In this document: piece after piece, positions 8,642-17,908 of the stretch
How the letters are laid out: each line of letters begins with the position of its first letter
Position numbering within the stretch: position 1 is the first letter of the stretch
Assembly (NCBI RefSeq): GCF_021261325.1
Contig: NZ_JAJSBI010000001.1
Location: 682,001 to 746,000, forward strand
DNA: 64,000 nt
Direction of reading: 5' to 3'
DNA from: Streptomyces guryensis
GTDB lineage: Bacteria > Actinomycetota > Actinomycetes > Streptomycetales > Streptomycetaceae
The notes under the pieces: model-generated
The model's input: the letters and a program-made list of their open reading frames with translations, nothing else
Told to the model about the DNA's origin: nothing
Database searches by the model: none
Position numbers and translations under genes: made by a program

Positions 8642-8727
8642 TTCAGTCGGTCCTTCGTAAGTCGTCTCGTCGTCGGTAGACCCTATCGTCCGTCCGGTCG
8701 ACGTGTCCGCCGGGATCAGCCCGCTGA

Positions 8728-9699
8728 TCACGAACCGTGCAGGAAACTCACGATTCCCTCAGAGATTCCTTGCGCGGCCTTCTGTCGCCACGCACCGCTG
8801 GTGAGCAGTGCCGCGTCCTTGCTATCGCGCATGTTCCCGCATTCGATGAACACCTTGGGAACCGTTGACAGATTGAGACCGCCGAGGTCCTTACGTGTGA
8901 CCAGGCCGTGGCCGTCGCCGATGTAGTTGGCGGGCGGTTCGTCCGTGACGCGGACGAAGTAGCCCGCGATGCGCTCGCCGAGGTCGGCGGAGGAGGCGAC
9001 GATGGGCCGGGTGTCGGCGGCGCCCGCGTGGACGGAGCCGGGAAGGATGACGTGGAAGCCGCGGTTGCCGGCCGCGGAGCCGTCCGCGTGAATGGAGATC
9101 GCTGCGTCGGCGTGGGCCGCGTTGCCGATCTGCGCCCGCTGGTCCACGCAGGGCCCCCAGGCGGGGGAGTTGCCGTCGTGGGTCAGCTTCACCGTGGCGC
9201 CCTGCTTCTCCAGCAGGGCCTTCAGGCGGTGGGACACGTCCAGGGTGAACTGGGCTTCCGTGTAGCCCGAGTTGGTGGACGTGCCCGTCGTGTCGCACTC
9301 CTTCTGGTTCGTGCCGATGTCCACCTTGCGGGCGATCTCGGTGGCGTGCTGGAAGTTGCCGGGGTTGTGGCCCGGGTCGATGACGACGACCTTGCCCTTG
9401 AGGGGGCCGGAGGCGGCGGGGGCCGATGAGGTGGGGGAGGCGGGGGTGGGCGCCGGACTGCTCGGGTTCTTGTCGTCGCCGGCAGAGGTGGAGGCGGGTG
9501 CGCTGGACGTCGCCGTAGAGGACACCCGTACGGTCGCCTGTCCCGCCCCGCCGCCGTCGCCCCCGCTCCCGCCCACGGCCTCGTACACGAGCCACCCGAG
9601 CAACGCGCCCGGCACGAGCGCGGCGACCGCCACGGTCAGGGGGCTGCGGCGGGGACGGCGGGGCTGGGGAGGATCGAAGTCCGGGCCTACGTACGACAC
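8728..9699 (-). CDS. N-acetylmuramoyl-L-alanine amidase (Amidase_3), membrane anchored
   Basis: Peptidoglycan amidase of 323 residues that cuts the bond between MurNAc and L-Ala. A short cytoplasmic tail and one N-terminal membrane helix ([19 protein letters not shown]) precede a Ser/Thr/Ala/Pro-rich linker to about residue 95. The catalytic domain has the zinc ligands of the family in [26 protein letters not shown], and AAISIHADG, then [11 protein letters not shown] with the catalytic Glu. The GTG start at 9699 follows an AGGGTGG site. The enzyme acts outside the cytoplasmic membrane. Confidence 0.92.
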   Translation of the reverse strand: MSYVGPDFDPPQPRRPRRSPLTVAVAALVPGALLGWLVYEAVGGSGGDGGGAGQATVRVSSTATSSAPASTSAGDDKNPSSPAPTPASPTSSAPAASGPLKGKVVVIDPGHNPGNFQHATEIARKVDIGTNQKECDTTGTSTNSGYTEAQFTLDVSHRLKALLEKQGATVKLTHDGNSPAWGPCVDQRAQIGNAAHADAAISIHADGSAAGNRGFHVILPGSVHAGAADTRPIVASSADLGERIAGYFVRVTDEPPANYIGDGHGLVTRKDLGGLNLSTVPKVFIECGNMRDSKDAALLTSGAWRQKAAQGISEGIVSFLHGS

Positions 9700-9721
9700 G
9701 GCTGCCACCCTACGGGGCGTC

Positions 9722-9775
9722 CGTCCGATCCGCAGGGCTCCCGAGTTCGTCGACCTTGCCGGAGGCGAGGCGTGA
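9722..9775 (+). pseudogene. C-terminal remnant of a YefM/Phd-type antitoxin
   Basis: Only the last 17 codons remain ([13 protein letters not shown] then stop). The stop overlaps the toxin start by four bases (GTGA), the arrangement normal for antitoxin-toxin pairs. Upstream of base 9722 the frame runs into the divergent amidase gene and has no antitoxin homology. This is assigned from position and the short tail, so it is tentative. Confidence 0.45.
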
Positions 9776-10024
9776 GGGGTGTTTCCTTCGACCCGGACGC
9801 GTGGGAGGACTTCCTGCACCGGCTTGCCGCCGACCGCAGAACGGCCCGGAGGATCACGCGGTTGATCGCGAGATCCAGCGCACCCCGTTCGAAGGGATCG
9901 GCAAGCCGGAGCCGCTGAAAGGCGAGTTGTCCGGCTGCTGGTCTCGGCGGATCGACGACGAACACCGTCTCGTGTACCGGGCGGGCGACAAGGAAGTGAA
10001 GATCCTCGAAGCCCGCTACCACTA
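9772..10024 (+). pseudogene. yoeB: YoeB toxin relic (frameshifted)
   Basis: YoeB-family mRNA interferase split by a single-base deletion. The first frame reads [20 protein letters not shown] then ARRITRLIA. After about base 9870 the family sequence continues in the next frame as [20 protein letters not shown], then [13 protein letters not shown] and ARYHY. Restoring one G in 'GATCGCGAGATCC' would rejoin them. The normal stop after RYHY is also missing. With the antitoxin gone, an active toxin would be lethal, so inactivation makes sense. Confidence 0.8.
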
Positions 10025-10699
10025 CAGCTGGGACCGGGGCCGGCGGGGGCGCATCCCGGCACCCGTTCGCCGCAGTACGCGCAACGAACCGGCCACCGAG
10101 ATCTCCGTGAACGCGCCGGACTCCAGGGCCCGCAGGTAGACGCGGTACGGGGCCTGCCCGGTGAACTCGTCCTTCGGGTCCGGGAAGACGTCGTGGATGA
10201 GGAGCAGGCCGCCTTCGGCCACATGGGGGGCCCAGCCCTCGTAGTCGGCGCCGGCGTGCTCGTCGGTGTGGCCGCCGTCGATGAAGACCAGGCCGAGGGG
10301 CGAGTTCCAGAAGGCGGCGATCTGCGGCGAGCGGCCGACCAGCGCCACCACGTGCTCCTCCAGCCCCGCGCGGTGCAGGGTGCGGCGGAACGTCGGCAGC
10401 GTGTCCATCAGGCCGATCTCCGGGTCGACCGTCTCCGGGTCGTGGTACTCCCAGCCCGGCTGCTGCTCCTCGCTGCCGCGGTGGTGGTCGAGGGTCAGCG
10501 CGGTGACACCGGTCTCGCGGGCCGCGTCGGCGAGGAGGATCGCGGAACGGCCACAGTAAGTGCCGACCTCCAGCAGAGGCAGTCCGAGGCCGCCCGCCTC
10601 GACTGCGGCCGCGTAGAGCGCCAGCCCCTCGTCGACGGGCATGAACCCCTTGGCGGCCTCGAACGCAGCCAGGATTTCCGGCTTGGGTGCCGCGGCCAT
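10022..10699 (-). CDS. Class I SAM-dependent methyltransferase (Methyltransf_24 type)
   Basis: Protein of 225 residues with a GGAGGA site placed to start at 10699 (MAAAPKPEI). Motif I is [19 protein letters not shown]. The acidic motif [16 protein letters not shown] and the substrate-side [19 protein letters not shown] follow. This pattern is found in sugar and small-molecule O-methyltransferases (CmcI/MycE-like). Its 3' end touches the YoeB relic. Substrate unknown. Confidence 0.85.
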   Translation of the reverse strand: MAAAPKPEILAAFEAAKGFMPVDEGLALYAAAVEAGGLGLPLLEVGTYCGRSAILLADAARETGVTALTLDHHRGSEEQQPGWEYHDPETVDPEIGLMDTLPTFRRTLHRAGLEEHVVALVGRSPQIAAFWNSPLGLVFIDGGHTDEHAGADYEGWAPHVAEGGLLLIHDVFPDPKDEFTGQAPYRVYLRALESGAFTEISVAGSLRVLRRTGAGMRPRRPRSQL

Positions 10700-10793
10700 G
10701 GGGTTCCTCCCGGTCGTAGGTATGTCTGCGGCCCCCATGCTGCCGCACCCCCGGCCGACGGATTCGACAGGGGGTGCGGCACGGCTTCCAGCC

Positions 10794-10833
10794 TTCAGGG
10801 GCCCGGGGAACTGCGCGACCAGCCACAACGGCG
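10794..10833. repeat. Streptomyces intergenic repeat
   Basis: TTCAGGGGCCCGGGGAACTG followed by CGCGACCAGCCACAACGG. This motif recurs between streptomycete genes and usually lies near 3' ends. Here it lies between the MFS stop (10866) and the methyltransferase start. A degenerate copy is at 5810-5870. Confidence 0.65.
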
Positions 10834-10865
10834 AGTGAACCGCAGAACAACAGACCAGCCGAGTT

Positions 10866-12599
10866 CTATGCGCTCACGGTCTCGCCGGGCAACGACAGAT
10901 CCAGGTCCACCGCAGCCTCCCCGGGGTGCGTAGCCGACGAGGCAAGCGGCCCATGCCCCACAGCCCGTGCGGCCAGCACATACGCCCCCTCGGCCGGCAC
11001 GGCCAGCACATAACTCCCGTCCTCGTCGGAGACCGCCGCCCCGGCCTGGCGGCCACGCCGGTCGATGAGGGTGACCTTCGCACGGGCCACCGGAACACCG
11101 TCGGCACCGAACACCCGGCCACGGAAACCGCGCAGCACCTCCTCCGCCCGCTCCACGACGGCGTCGTCCTCCTCGCTGCTCGCACGCAGCTGCGGCGCGC
11201 GGTTCGGCTTCGGCAGGAACAGGGCCATCAGCAGACCGACGGCGACGGCTGCCGTGGCGATCAGGAAGGAGACGCGGAAGCCGTGCATGGTCGGTATCTC
11301 GACGCCGCCGACGTTGTTCGCGGTGTTCGCCAGGACCATGCCGATGACGGCGCTCGACACGGACGTACCGATGGAACGCATCAGCGTGTTGAGGCCGTTC
11401 GCCGCCCCCGTCTCGGAGGCCGGGACCGCGCCCACGATCAGCGCGGGGAGGGACGAGTACGCGAGACCGATGCCCGCGCCGAGCACCACCGCGATGACCA
11501 GGCTCTGCCACGCCGCGCTCATCAGGCCGAGACCGGCGCCGTAGCCGATGGCGATGATCAGCATGCCGAGGATCAGGGTGACCTTGGGGCCGTACTTCGC
11601 GGACAGACGGGCGTAGACCGGCGCCGTGAACATCATCGTCAGGCCCAGCGGAGCCACCAGCAGGCCCGCGACGACCATCGACTGGCCGAGGCCGTAACCG
11701 GTCGCCTTCGGGAGCTGGAGCAGCTGGGGAAGGACGAGCGAGACGACGTAGAAGGAGACACCGACCATGATCGAGGCGAGGTTGGTGAAGAGGACGGCCG
11801 GGCGGGCCGTGGTGCGCAGGTCCACCAGCGGGGCCTTCACGCGCAGCTCCATCACGCCCCACAGGACGAGGATGACGGCGGACGCGGCGAACAGGCCGAG
11901 TGTGGTGCCGGAGGTCCAGCCCCAGTCGCTGCCCTTGGTGATCGGCAGCAGGAAGAGGACGAGACCGGCGGAGAGGCCGAGTGCGCCCAGGACGTCGAAG
12001 GAGCCCTCGGCGCGCATCGGGGACTCCGGTACGACGAGGAGGGTGAGGAGGATCGAGAGGGCGCCGAGGCCCGCGGCGCCGTAGAAGAGGGCGTGCCAGT
12101 CGGCGTGCTGGGCGATCAGGGCCGCGAGCGGCAGGGCGAGGCCGCCGCCGACGCCTATGGAGGAGCTCATCAGGGCCATCGCCGAGCCGAGCTTCTCGCG
12201 GGGCAGCATGTCGCGCATCAGGCCGATGCCGAGCGGGATGGCGCCCATCGCGAAGCCCTGGAGCGTACGGCCGGCGATCATCGTGAGCAGTTGGCTGGTG
12301 AGGGCGCTGACCAGGGCGCCGACCACCATCACGGCGAGGCTCAGGATCAGCATGCGCCGCTTGCCGTAGAGGTCGCCGAGGCGGCCCATGATCGGCGTGG
12401 CCACGGCACCCGAGAGCAGTGTCGAGGTCAGGACCCAGGTGGCGTTGCTGGGTGCGGTGCCGAGCAGCTGCGGCAGGTCCTTGATGACCGGGACGAGCAG
12501 GGTCTGCATCACCGCGACGACGATGCCCGCGAAGGCGAGCACCGGGACCACGGCCCCGCTCGCCCGCCGGGCGGGCTGTTCGGTCGTTGTGTGCGTCAT
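10866..12599 (-). CDS. MFS (DHA2) transporter fused to a carboxypeptidase-regulatory-like domain
   Basis: Proton-coupled exporter of 577 residues with about 14 predicted membrane helices. Motif A is GRLGDLYGKRRMLI, and the DHA2 signature lies in helix 5. After the last helix (about residue 480) the protein continues as a soluble beta-sandwich: GRVFGADGVPVARAKVTLID, then GAAVSDEDGSYVLAVPAEGA. This is the carboxypeptidase-regulatory-like/CnaB-type fold, usually found extracellularly, here on the C-terminal side of a transporter. The gene is divergent from the thiolase and shares its KstR-box region. Confidence 0.88.
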   Translation of the reverse strand: MTHTTTEQPARRASGAVVPVLAFAGIVVAVMQTLLVPVIKDLPQLLGTAPSNATWVLTSTLLSGAVATPIMGRLGDLYGKRRMLILSLAVMVVGALVSALTSQLLTMIAGRTLQGFAMGAIPLGIGLMRDMLPREKLGSAMALMSSSIGVGGGLALPLAALIAQHADWHALFYGAAGLGALSILLTLLVVPESPMRAEGSFDVLGALGLSAGLVLFLLPITKGSDWGWTSGTTLGLFAASAVILVLWGVMELRVKAPLVDLRTTARPAVLFTNLASIMVGVSFYVVSLVLPQLLQLPKATGYGLGQSMVVAGLLVAPLGLTMMFTAPVYARLSAKYGPKVTLILGMLIIAIGYGAGLGLMSAAWQSLVIAVVLGAGIGLAYSSLPALIVGAVPASETGAANGLNTLMRSIGTSVSSAVIGMVLANTANNVGGVEIPTMHGFRVSFLIATAAVAVGLLMALFLPKPNRAPQLRASSEEDDAVVERAEEVLRGFRGRVFGADGVPVARAKVTLIDRRGRQAGAAVSDEDGSYVLAVPAEGAYVLAARAVGHGPLASSATHPGEAAVDLDLSLPGETVSA

Positions 12600-12756
12600 T
12601 GAGTGAGGCCTCCAGGCCGTACGAGACGAAGAGCTGTGCGAGATAAGTGGTGGGTAAACCTCGTATGCACAGGCAACTATTCCGTTGCTTCGGGTCTCTA
12701 ATGAATTCTTGACCCGGCCATGGGGATCTGATCATCCGTCAGGTCTGGCAGGTTGG

Positions 12757-12770
12757 TGGAACATGTTCTA
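12757..12770. promoter_or_regulatory. KstR operator
   Basis: TGGAACATGTTCTA is a perfect TnnAACnnGTTnnA site 44 bases before the thiolase start, placed to block the promoter. It also lies upstream of the divergent MFS gene. Confidence 0.82.
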
Positions 12771-12814
12771 GTCTCGCGCGCCATGAAGGCATACAGCACA
12801 AGGCATACCGCGCC

Positions 12815-14029
12815 ATGAAGGCTTACGTCGTCGGGGTCGGGATGACCCGTTTCGAGAAGCCCGAGAGCCGTGACTGGCAGTACTGGGACATGGTGCGGGA
12901 GGCCGGTGGTGCCGCCCTGGCCGACGCGGGGATCTCCTACGGCGAGGTGGAACAGGTTCCCGTCGGCTACTGCTTCCAGCCCTCGACGGCCGGGCAGCGC
13001 GCCGCGTATGAGCTCGGTCTCACCGGCGTGCCCGTCTACAACGTCAACAACAACTGCGCGACCGGCTCGACCGCACTGATGCTGGCCCGGCAGCTGGTGG
13101 AGGGCGGGGCCGCCGACTGCGTACTGGCGCTGGGCTTCGAGAAGATGAAGAGGGGGGCGCTGGGGGGTGGGGCCGACAGTGGGGCCCGCGGCGGAGCCGC
13201 CGATGATTGGGGCTCCACGTCCCCTGTTGCGCGGCACTACGGCGTCATGGCCGCCCGTCACGGCTTCGAGATGACCCCGCCCACCGCCCAGATCTTCGGC
13301 GACGCGGCCCGTGAGCACATGGAGCGGTACGGCACGACCGAGGCGCAGCTCGCGGCCGTCGCCGCCAAGAACCACCGGCACTCGGCGCACAACCCCCACG
13401 CGCAGTTCCGGGACGTGTACGAGGTCGACGACATCCTCGCCGCGCGTACGGTCCACCGGCCGCTGACCAAGCTGCAGTGCTCGCCGACCTCGGACGGCGC
13501 AGCGGCCGCGGTGGTGGTCTCGGAACGGTTCGTGGAGCGGCGGGAGCTGGGCGGCAAGGCGGTCGAGATCGTGGCGCAGGCGATGACGACCGACACGGAG
13601 GAGTCCTTCGCGTCCGGGTCGTGCATCGACGTCGTGGGGCAGCCGATGTCGCGGGAGGCGGCCCGGCAGGTGTACGAGCGGTCCGGGCTCGGGATCGGTG
13701 ACGTGGACGTCGTGGAACTGCACGACTGCTTCTCCGTCAACGAGCTGCTGACGTACGAGGCGCTCGGGATGTGCGGGGAGGGGGAGTCCGGGAAGCTCGT
13801 CGAGTCGGGGGCGACGACGTACGGGGGACGGTGGGTGGTGAACCCGTCCGGTGGGCTGATCTCCAAGGGGCATCCGTTGGGGGCGACCGGGATCGCCCAA
13901 GTGGCCGAGCTGGTGTGGCAGTTGAGGGGAGAGGCGGGCGAGCGTCAGGTGCCGGGCGCGCAGGTCGGGCTCGCGCACAACATCGGGCTGGGAGGGGCGG
14001 CGGTGGTGACGCTCGTACGGGCGGTGTAG
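12815..14029 (+). CDS. SCP-X/lipid-transfer-type thiolase
   Basis: Thiolase-fold enzyme of 404 residues. The nucleophilic Cys is in [18 protein letters not shown]. The HDCFS motif ([17 protein letters not shown]) and the GHP motif ([14 protein letters not shown]) are also present. This pattern is that of the SCP-X/Ltp thiolases and aldolases that shorten steroid side chains. The KstR box upstream supports that pathway. The start at 12815 gives the conserved [15 protein letters not shown] near copy of the start region lies at 12779-12795. The exact reaction (thiolytic or retro-aldol) is not decided by the sequence. Confidence 0.9.
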   Translation: MKAYVVGVGMTRFEKPESRDWQYWDMVREAGGAALADAGISYGEVEQVPVGYCFQPSTAGQRAAYELGLTGVPVYNVNNNCATGSTALMLARQLVEGGAADCVLALGFEKMKRGALGGGADSGARGGAADDWGSTSPVARHYGVMAARHGFEMTPPTAQIFGDAAREHMERYGTTEAQLAAVAAKNHRHSAHNPHAQFRDVYEVDDILAARTVHRPLTKLQCSPTSDGAAAAVVVSERFVERRELGGKAVEIVAQAMTTDTEESFASGSCIDVVGQPMSREAARQVYERSGLGIGDVDVVELHDCFSVNELLTYEALGMCGEGESGKLVESGATTYGGRWVVNPSGGLISKGHPLGATGIAQVAELVWQLRGEAGERQVPGAQVGLAHNIGLGGAAVVTLVRAV

Positions 14030-14093
14030 GTCCTGAGGAGGAGGACCCCCTGCGGCGAAATCCCGATGCAAGGGGCGTAGCCCGGTTGAGAGC

Positions 14094-15572
14094 ATGACAG
14101 GCATGCTGGAAGCCGCTGACGTCACCCGGAGTTCGACCCGCCGTAGCGCCCCTCCCACCTGGCTGGTCGTGGCGCTCGCCTGCGCCGGGCAGTTCCTGGT
14201 GGTCCTCGATGTGTCGGTCGTCAACGTGGCGCTGCCGTCGATGCGGGCCGACCTGGGGCTCAGCCCGCAGGGGCTGCAGTGGGTGGTGAACGCGTACGCG
14301 ATCGCCTTCGCCGGGTTCATGCTGCTCGGCGGGCGGGCCGGGGACCTGTACGGGCGCAAGCGGATGTTCCTGGTGGGGCTCGCCCTGTTCACGGCGGCCT
14401 CGCTGGGCGGCGGACTCGCCCAGGAGGGCGATCAGCTGCTGGTCGCGCGGGCCGTGCAGGGGCTGGGGGCAGCGGTGCTCGCGCCATCGACCCTGACCAT
14501 CCTCACGTCTGCCGTCCCGGAGGGGGCGGCCCGCGCGCGGGCGATCGCGACCTGGACCGCGGTGGGTGCCGGTGGGGGAGCCGCGGGTGGGCTGGTCGGC
14601 GGGGCGCTCGTGGACGGGCTGTCGTGGCGGTGGGTACTGCTGATCAACGTGCCGATCGGGGCGCTGGTGCTGGCCGGCTCGATGCGGTGGCTGGTGGAGA
14701 GCCGCAACGGCGACGGGCGGCGGCTCGATCTGCCGGGTGCGCTGCTGGTGACGGCGGGGCTCGGGACGCTGGCGTACGGGATCTCGCAGACGGAGGCGGA
14801 GGGGTGGACGGCGGCGGCCACGGTCGTGCCGCTGACCGCCGGGCTTGCGCTGATCGCGCTGTTCCTCGCCGTGGAGGCGCGTACGACGGCGCCGTTGATG
14901 CCGCTCGGGCTGTTCCGGGTGCGGGCCGTGTCGTCGGCGAACGCGGCGATGTTCGTGAACGGGTCCGCGATGTTCTGCATGTGGTTCTTCATGACGTTGT
15001 ACGCGCAGAACGTGCTCGGCTACACACCCTTCGAGGCCGGGCTGGCGTTGGTGCCGAGCTCCCTGGCGGTGCTGCTCGGGTCCAAGTCGGCGCCCCGTTT
15101 CCTGCCGGTGTTCGGGGCGCGGAACGTGGCCGTGCTCGGGACGGTCCTGGCGGCGGTGGGCTTCGGCTGGCAGTCGATGATGACGCCCGAGGGCAACTAT
15201 CTGACGGAGATCATGTTCCCGGGGATCCTGATGATGCTGGGGGCGGGTCTCACGGCGACCCCGCTCGCCGCGCTGGCGACCTCGGGGGCGGCTCCGGGGG
15301 AGGCCGGACTGGTGTCGGGGCTGGTCAACACCTCGCGCACGATGGGTGGTTCGCTGGGGCTCGCGGTGATGTCGACGATCGCCGCGACGCGGACGGCGGG
15401 CAGCGGTGCTCCGGGGGCGCTCACGGAGGGGTACGCGCTGGTGTTCCGGACGGGCACCGGGGTGCTGCTCGCGGGGGCGGTGCTGATGCTGGTGTGGCTG
15501 CCACGCGGACTCTCCGCGAAGTCCGCGAAGTCCGCGAAGTCCGCGCGGTCGGCGAAGTCGTCGGGGAACTGA
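14094..15572 (+). CDS. MFS (DHA2/EmrB-QacA) drug exporter
   Basis: Fourteen-helix proton antiporter of 492 residues. QFLVVLDVSVVNVALPSM (motif D1), GGRAGDLYGRKRMF (motif A) and TWTAVGAGGGAAGG (motif C) are present. The last residues are an Ala-Lys-Ser repeat encoded by four copies of TCCGCGAAG (15518-15560), giving a basic cytoplasmic tail. ATG codons at 14094 and 14103 both fit. Substrate unknown. Confidence 0.9.
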   Translation: MTGMLEAADVTRSSTRRSAPPTWLVVALACAGQFLVVLDVSVVNVALPSMRADLGLSPQGLQWVVNAYAIAFAGFMLLGGRAGDLYGRKRMFLVGLALFTAASLGGGLAQEGDQLLVARAVQGLGAAVLAPSTLTILTSAVPEGAARARAIATWTAVGAGGGAAGGLVGGALVDGLSWRWVLLINVPIGALVLAGSMRWLVESRNGDGRRLDLPGALLVTAGLGTLAYGISQTEAEGWTAAATVVPLTAGLALIALFLAVEARTTAPLMPLGLFRVRAVSSANAAMFVNGSAMFCMWFFMTLYAQNVLGYTPFEAGLALVPSSLAVLLGSKSAPRFLPVFGARNVAVLGTVLAAVGFGWQSMMTPEGNYLTEIMFPGILMMLGAGLTATPLAALATSGAAPGEAGLVSGLVNTSRTMGGSLGLAVMSTIAATRTAGSGAPGALTEGYALVFRTGTGVLLAGAVLMLVWLPRGLSAKSAKSAKSARSAKSSGN

Positions 15573-15623
15573 GGCAACGATCCGGGGTGCCCATGGACTC
15601 CTTTAGACATCTAGGAGGTGCCC

Positions 15624-16166
15624 ATGGGGGATCGCAAGGAAGCTCGGGACAAGGAGTTCCAGAGCTTTGTCACCGGCCGCTGGCCGCGACTGCTGCGCAC
15701 GGCATTTCTCCTCACGGGGGAACAGCACGCCGCGGAGGACCTGGTCCAGTCGACGCTGGAGCAGGTCTACGTGGCCTGGCGCCGAGTCGGCTCGGCGGAC
15801 GACCCGGAGGCGTATGTACGGCGCGTGATGATCAACGCGCACGCGCGCAAACACCGCAGAAAACTGAGGGAGTTCCTGGCGCCGAAGGACGACTCGGGAC
15901 TGGTGCGCGAGGTCGCCGACGCGGGTGACCGCATCGCCCAGGCCGACGACCGGGGTGTCTTGCTGAAGGCGCTCGCCCAACTGCCGGTGCGGCAGCGGGA
16001 GGCGGTGGTCCTGCGGTACTGGGAGGACCTCACCGAGTCACAGACAGCGGAGGCGATGGGCTGTTCCGTCGGCGCGGTGAAGAGCAACGCGGCCAAGGGG
16101 ATCGCGAAACTTCGCGCCATACCGGGACTGGCGGACGTGGTGACGAGTGGGGGAGGGCGTAAGTGA
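15624..16166 (+). CDS. ECF sigma factor (SigE/SigM-like, SACE/SCO-type)
   Basis: Extracytoplasmic-function sigma-70 factor of 180 residues. Region 2 is LRTAFLLTGEQHAAEDLVQS through VRRVMINAHARKHRR. Region 4 is LPVRQREAVVLRYWEDLTES then GCSVGAVKSNAAKGIAKLR. An AGGAGG site (15613-15618) is correctly spaced to the ATG at 15624. The next gene overlaps the stop (GTGATG), so the two are co-translated and probably functionally paired. Confidence 0.92.
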   Translation: MGDRKEARDKEFQSFVTGRWPRLLRTAFLLTGEQHAAEDLVQSTLEQVYVAWRRVGSADDPEAYVRRVMINAHARKHRRKLREFLAPKDDSGLVREVADAGDRIAQADDRGVLLKALAQLPVRQREAVVLRYWEDLTESQTAEAMGCSVGAVKSNAAKGIAKLRAIPGLADVVTSGGGRK

Positions 16167-16987
16167 TGAGCGCGGACCGGGAGACGAACCACGACATGAC
16201 GAACACCGACATCACCCTGCTGCTCGCCGAGGCCGCGGACGGGGTCGAGATCGGTATAGCCCCCACCCAGGCGGTGATCCGCGGTGGCCGGCGGCGCAGG
16301 GCCCGGCGCTGGGCGGTGGCCACGGCGGCGGCACTGGCGATCGTCGGGACAACGGGGACGGTGGCGCTTGCGGGGCTGCCGGGGGGCGGGGACGGGCATC
16401 GGGGGGCGCCGGTGGCCACGCGGCCGACGGCCGCGGCGCCGGGGCTCGACCGGCCGCAGCGGACGATGCTGGCCAGTGGGACCGAGGGCGGCAAGGACTG
16501 GGAGGTCTCTGTCGACGTGTGGGCCGCGCCGCGCAATGCGGCGGAAGCGCAGACCCAGTTGGCGGTCATGACCCAGTACGGGGAATTCCCCGGGGACGTC
16601 CGCAACGCTTCCGACCTGATCGGAAAGAGCGCCTACTTCGTGTACAGGAGCTACGGGGACAACCGGTCGGTGGTGATGTACAGCACTCTTCCCGAGGGGA
16701 GCAGCCAGAAGCACACGGACGTGGAAGCCGGCTCGACCCGGTTGGAACCCGCCTCCGGGGGACCCGTGCGCCTCGTGATCGGCCGGGTCGCCAAGACCGC
16801 CCAGGAGGTCACGTGCACCTGGAAGGACGGCACGAGCACCAAACTGCACAGGATTACGTCGCCGAACTCCTACGGCGACAACGTCCTTCCGCAGGGCATC
16901 CGCTCCGCCGACGGCTCCCCGGACAACTGGTTCGTGTGCCTGGCGCCGAAGAGCACGGGCTTCAAGTCGGTGTTCGTGACGAAGTAG
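16163..16987 (+). CDS. Single-pass membrane protein co-translated with ECF sigma factor
   Basis: Protein of 274 residues. A short cytoplasmic N-terminus with a basic stretch (RGGRRRRARRW) comes before one helix (AVATAAALAIVGTTGTVALA). A large exported domain with two cysteines (VTCTW, NWFVCLA) follows. Its position overlapping the sigma gene is where an anti-sigma factor usually lies. However, I see no zinc-binding HxxxCxxC anti-sigma motif in the short N-terminal part. It may be an atypical anti-sigma factor or a sigma-dependent surface protein. The GTG at 16163 and the ATG at 16166 are alternative starts. Confidence 0.78.
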   Translation: MMSADRETNHDMTNTDITLLLAEAADGVEIGIAPTQAVIRGGRRRRARRWAVATAAALAIVGTTGTVALAGLPGGGDGHRGAPVATRPTAAAPGLDRPQRTMLASGTEGGKDWEVSVDVWAAPRNAAEAQTQLAVMTQYGEFPGDVRNASDLIGKSAYFVYRSYGDNRSVVMYSTLPEGSSQKHTDVEAGSTRLEPASGGPVRLVIGRVAKTAQEVTCTWKDGTSTKLHRITSPNSYGDNVLPQGIRSADGSPDNWFVCLAPKSTGFKSVFVTK

Positions 16988-17014
16988 ATGGAGCGAACGA
17001 AGCAGGGGTGACGG

Positions 17015-17656
17015 TCAGAGCCACCCCTGCTGACGAGCCTCCCGCATTGCCTCCATGCGGTTGCGGGTGCCCGTCTTGCCGATGGCGGACGAGAGGTAGT
17101 TGCGGACCGTCGACTCGGACAGGTGCAGCTTCGCGGCGATGTCCGCGACCGTCGCACCGTCCACGGACGCCTTGAGGACGTCGCACTCGCGGGCGGTGAG
17201 CGGGCTGGGGCCGGCGCTGAGTGCGGCGGCGGCGAGCGCGGGGTCGATCACGGTCTCGCCGGTCAGCACCCGGCGGATCGAGGCGGCCAACTCCTCGACG
17301 GGACCGTCCTTCACGAGGAAGCCGGCCGCTCCGGCCTCCATCGCGCGCCGCAGATAGCCGGGCCGCCCGAACGTGGTGAGGATCAGTACCCGGCAGTCCG
17401 GGACCTGCTCGCGCAGCTCGGCCGCCGCGTCCAGGCCGCTCATGCCCGGCAGTTCGATGTCGAGCAGGGCCACGTCGGGCCGGTGGGTCAGCGCGGCGTC
17501 CACGATCGCGTCGCCCGCCGCGACCTGGGCTACGACCTCCAGGTCCTCCTCCAGACCCAGCAGCAGGGCGAGCGCGCCCCGCATCATTCCCTGGTCCTCG
17601 GCGAGCAGGACCCGCACGCTCTTCGACGGCCGGTGATCCCGGGGCATCTCGTTCAC
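17015..17656 (-). CDS. NarL/DesR-type response regulator
   Basis: Response regulator of 213 residues. The receiver has acidic residues E20 and D21, phospho-acceptor D66 (DVALLDIELPG), T94/T95 and K116. A LuxR-type helix-turn-helix covers about residues 150-213 (LTARECDVL through SESTVRNYLSSAIGKTG). The likely partner kinase ends at 19449 on the same strand, but an arabinofuranosidase gene on the opposite strand separates them. Confidence 0.92.
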   Translation of the reverse strand: MNEMPRDHRPSKSVRVLLAEDQGMMRGALALLLGLEEDLEVVAQVAAGDAIVDAALTHRPDVALLDIELPGMSGLDAAAELREQVPDCRVLILTTFGRPGYLRRAMEAGAAGFLVKDGPVEELAASIRRVLTGETVIDPALAAAALSAGPSPLTARECDVLKASVDGATVADIAAKLHLSESTVRNYLSSAIGKTGTRNRMEAMREARQQGWL

Positions 17657-17908
17657 GATCCAAGGGTAGGGCGCGGACGGCGCCGGAGTCCGATTAAAGG
17701 CTCGTCCAAAGACTTGTCATTGTTCCGTTCCGCGAGTCTTGACGGCCTCCGGGTTCGGCCCAACAATCGCGTCTGCATTGGGAGTTCGCCTTTGCAATTC
17801 CTGTGTCTGCACCCCCATCCGCAATTGTTCGGCATTTCGATCGCTGAAACAGTTTCCCCATTTCAGTCGAACGTTGTTCGGTATGCCGGACGTGAAGGAG
17901 GCTCCATC

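Noticed and set aside
10926..12602. Long Arg/Asp/Gln-rich frame opposite the MFS gene
   Set aside because: It is the antisense shadow of a membrane protein gene, with no RBS or family resemblance.
15518..15560. Tandem TCCGCGAAG repeats as a possible array
   Set aside because: Four in-frame codon repeats encode the Lys/Ser tail of the MFS protein. There are no spacers, so this is not a CRISPR array. I see none in the window.
17123..17908. Long N-terminal extension of the arabinofuranosidase frame
   Set aside because: It lies antisense to the response regulator and before a clear RBS, TTG start and signal peptide at 17909.
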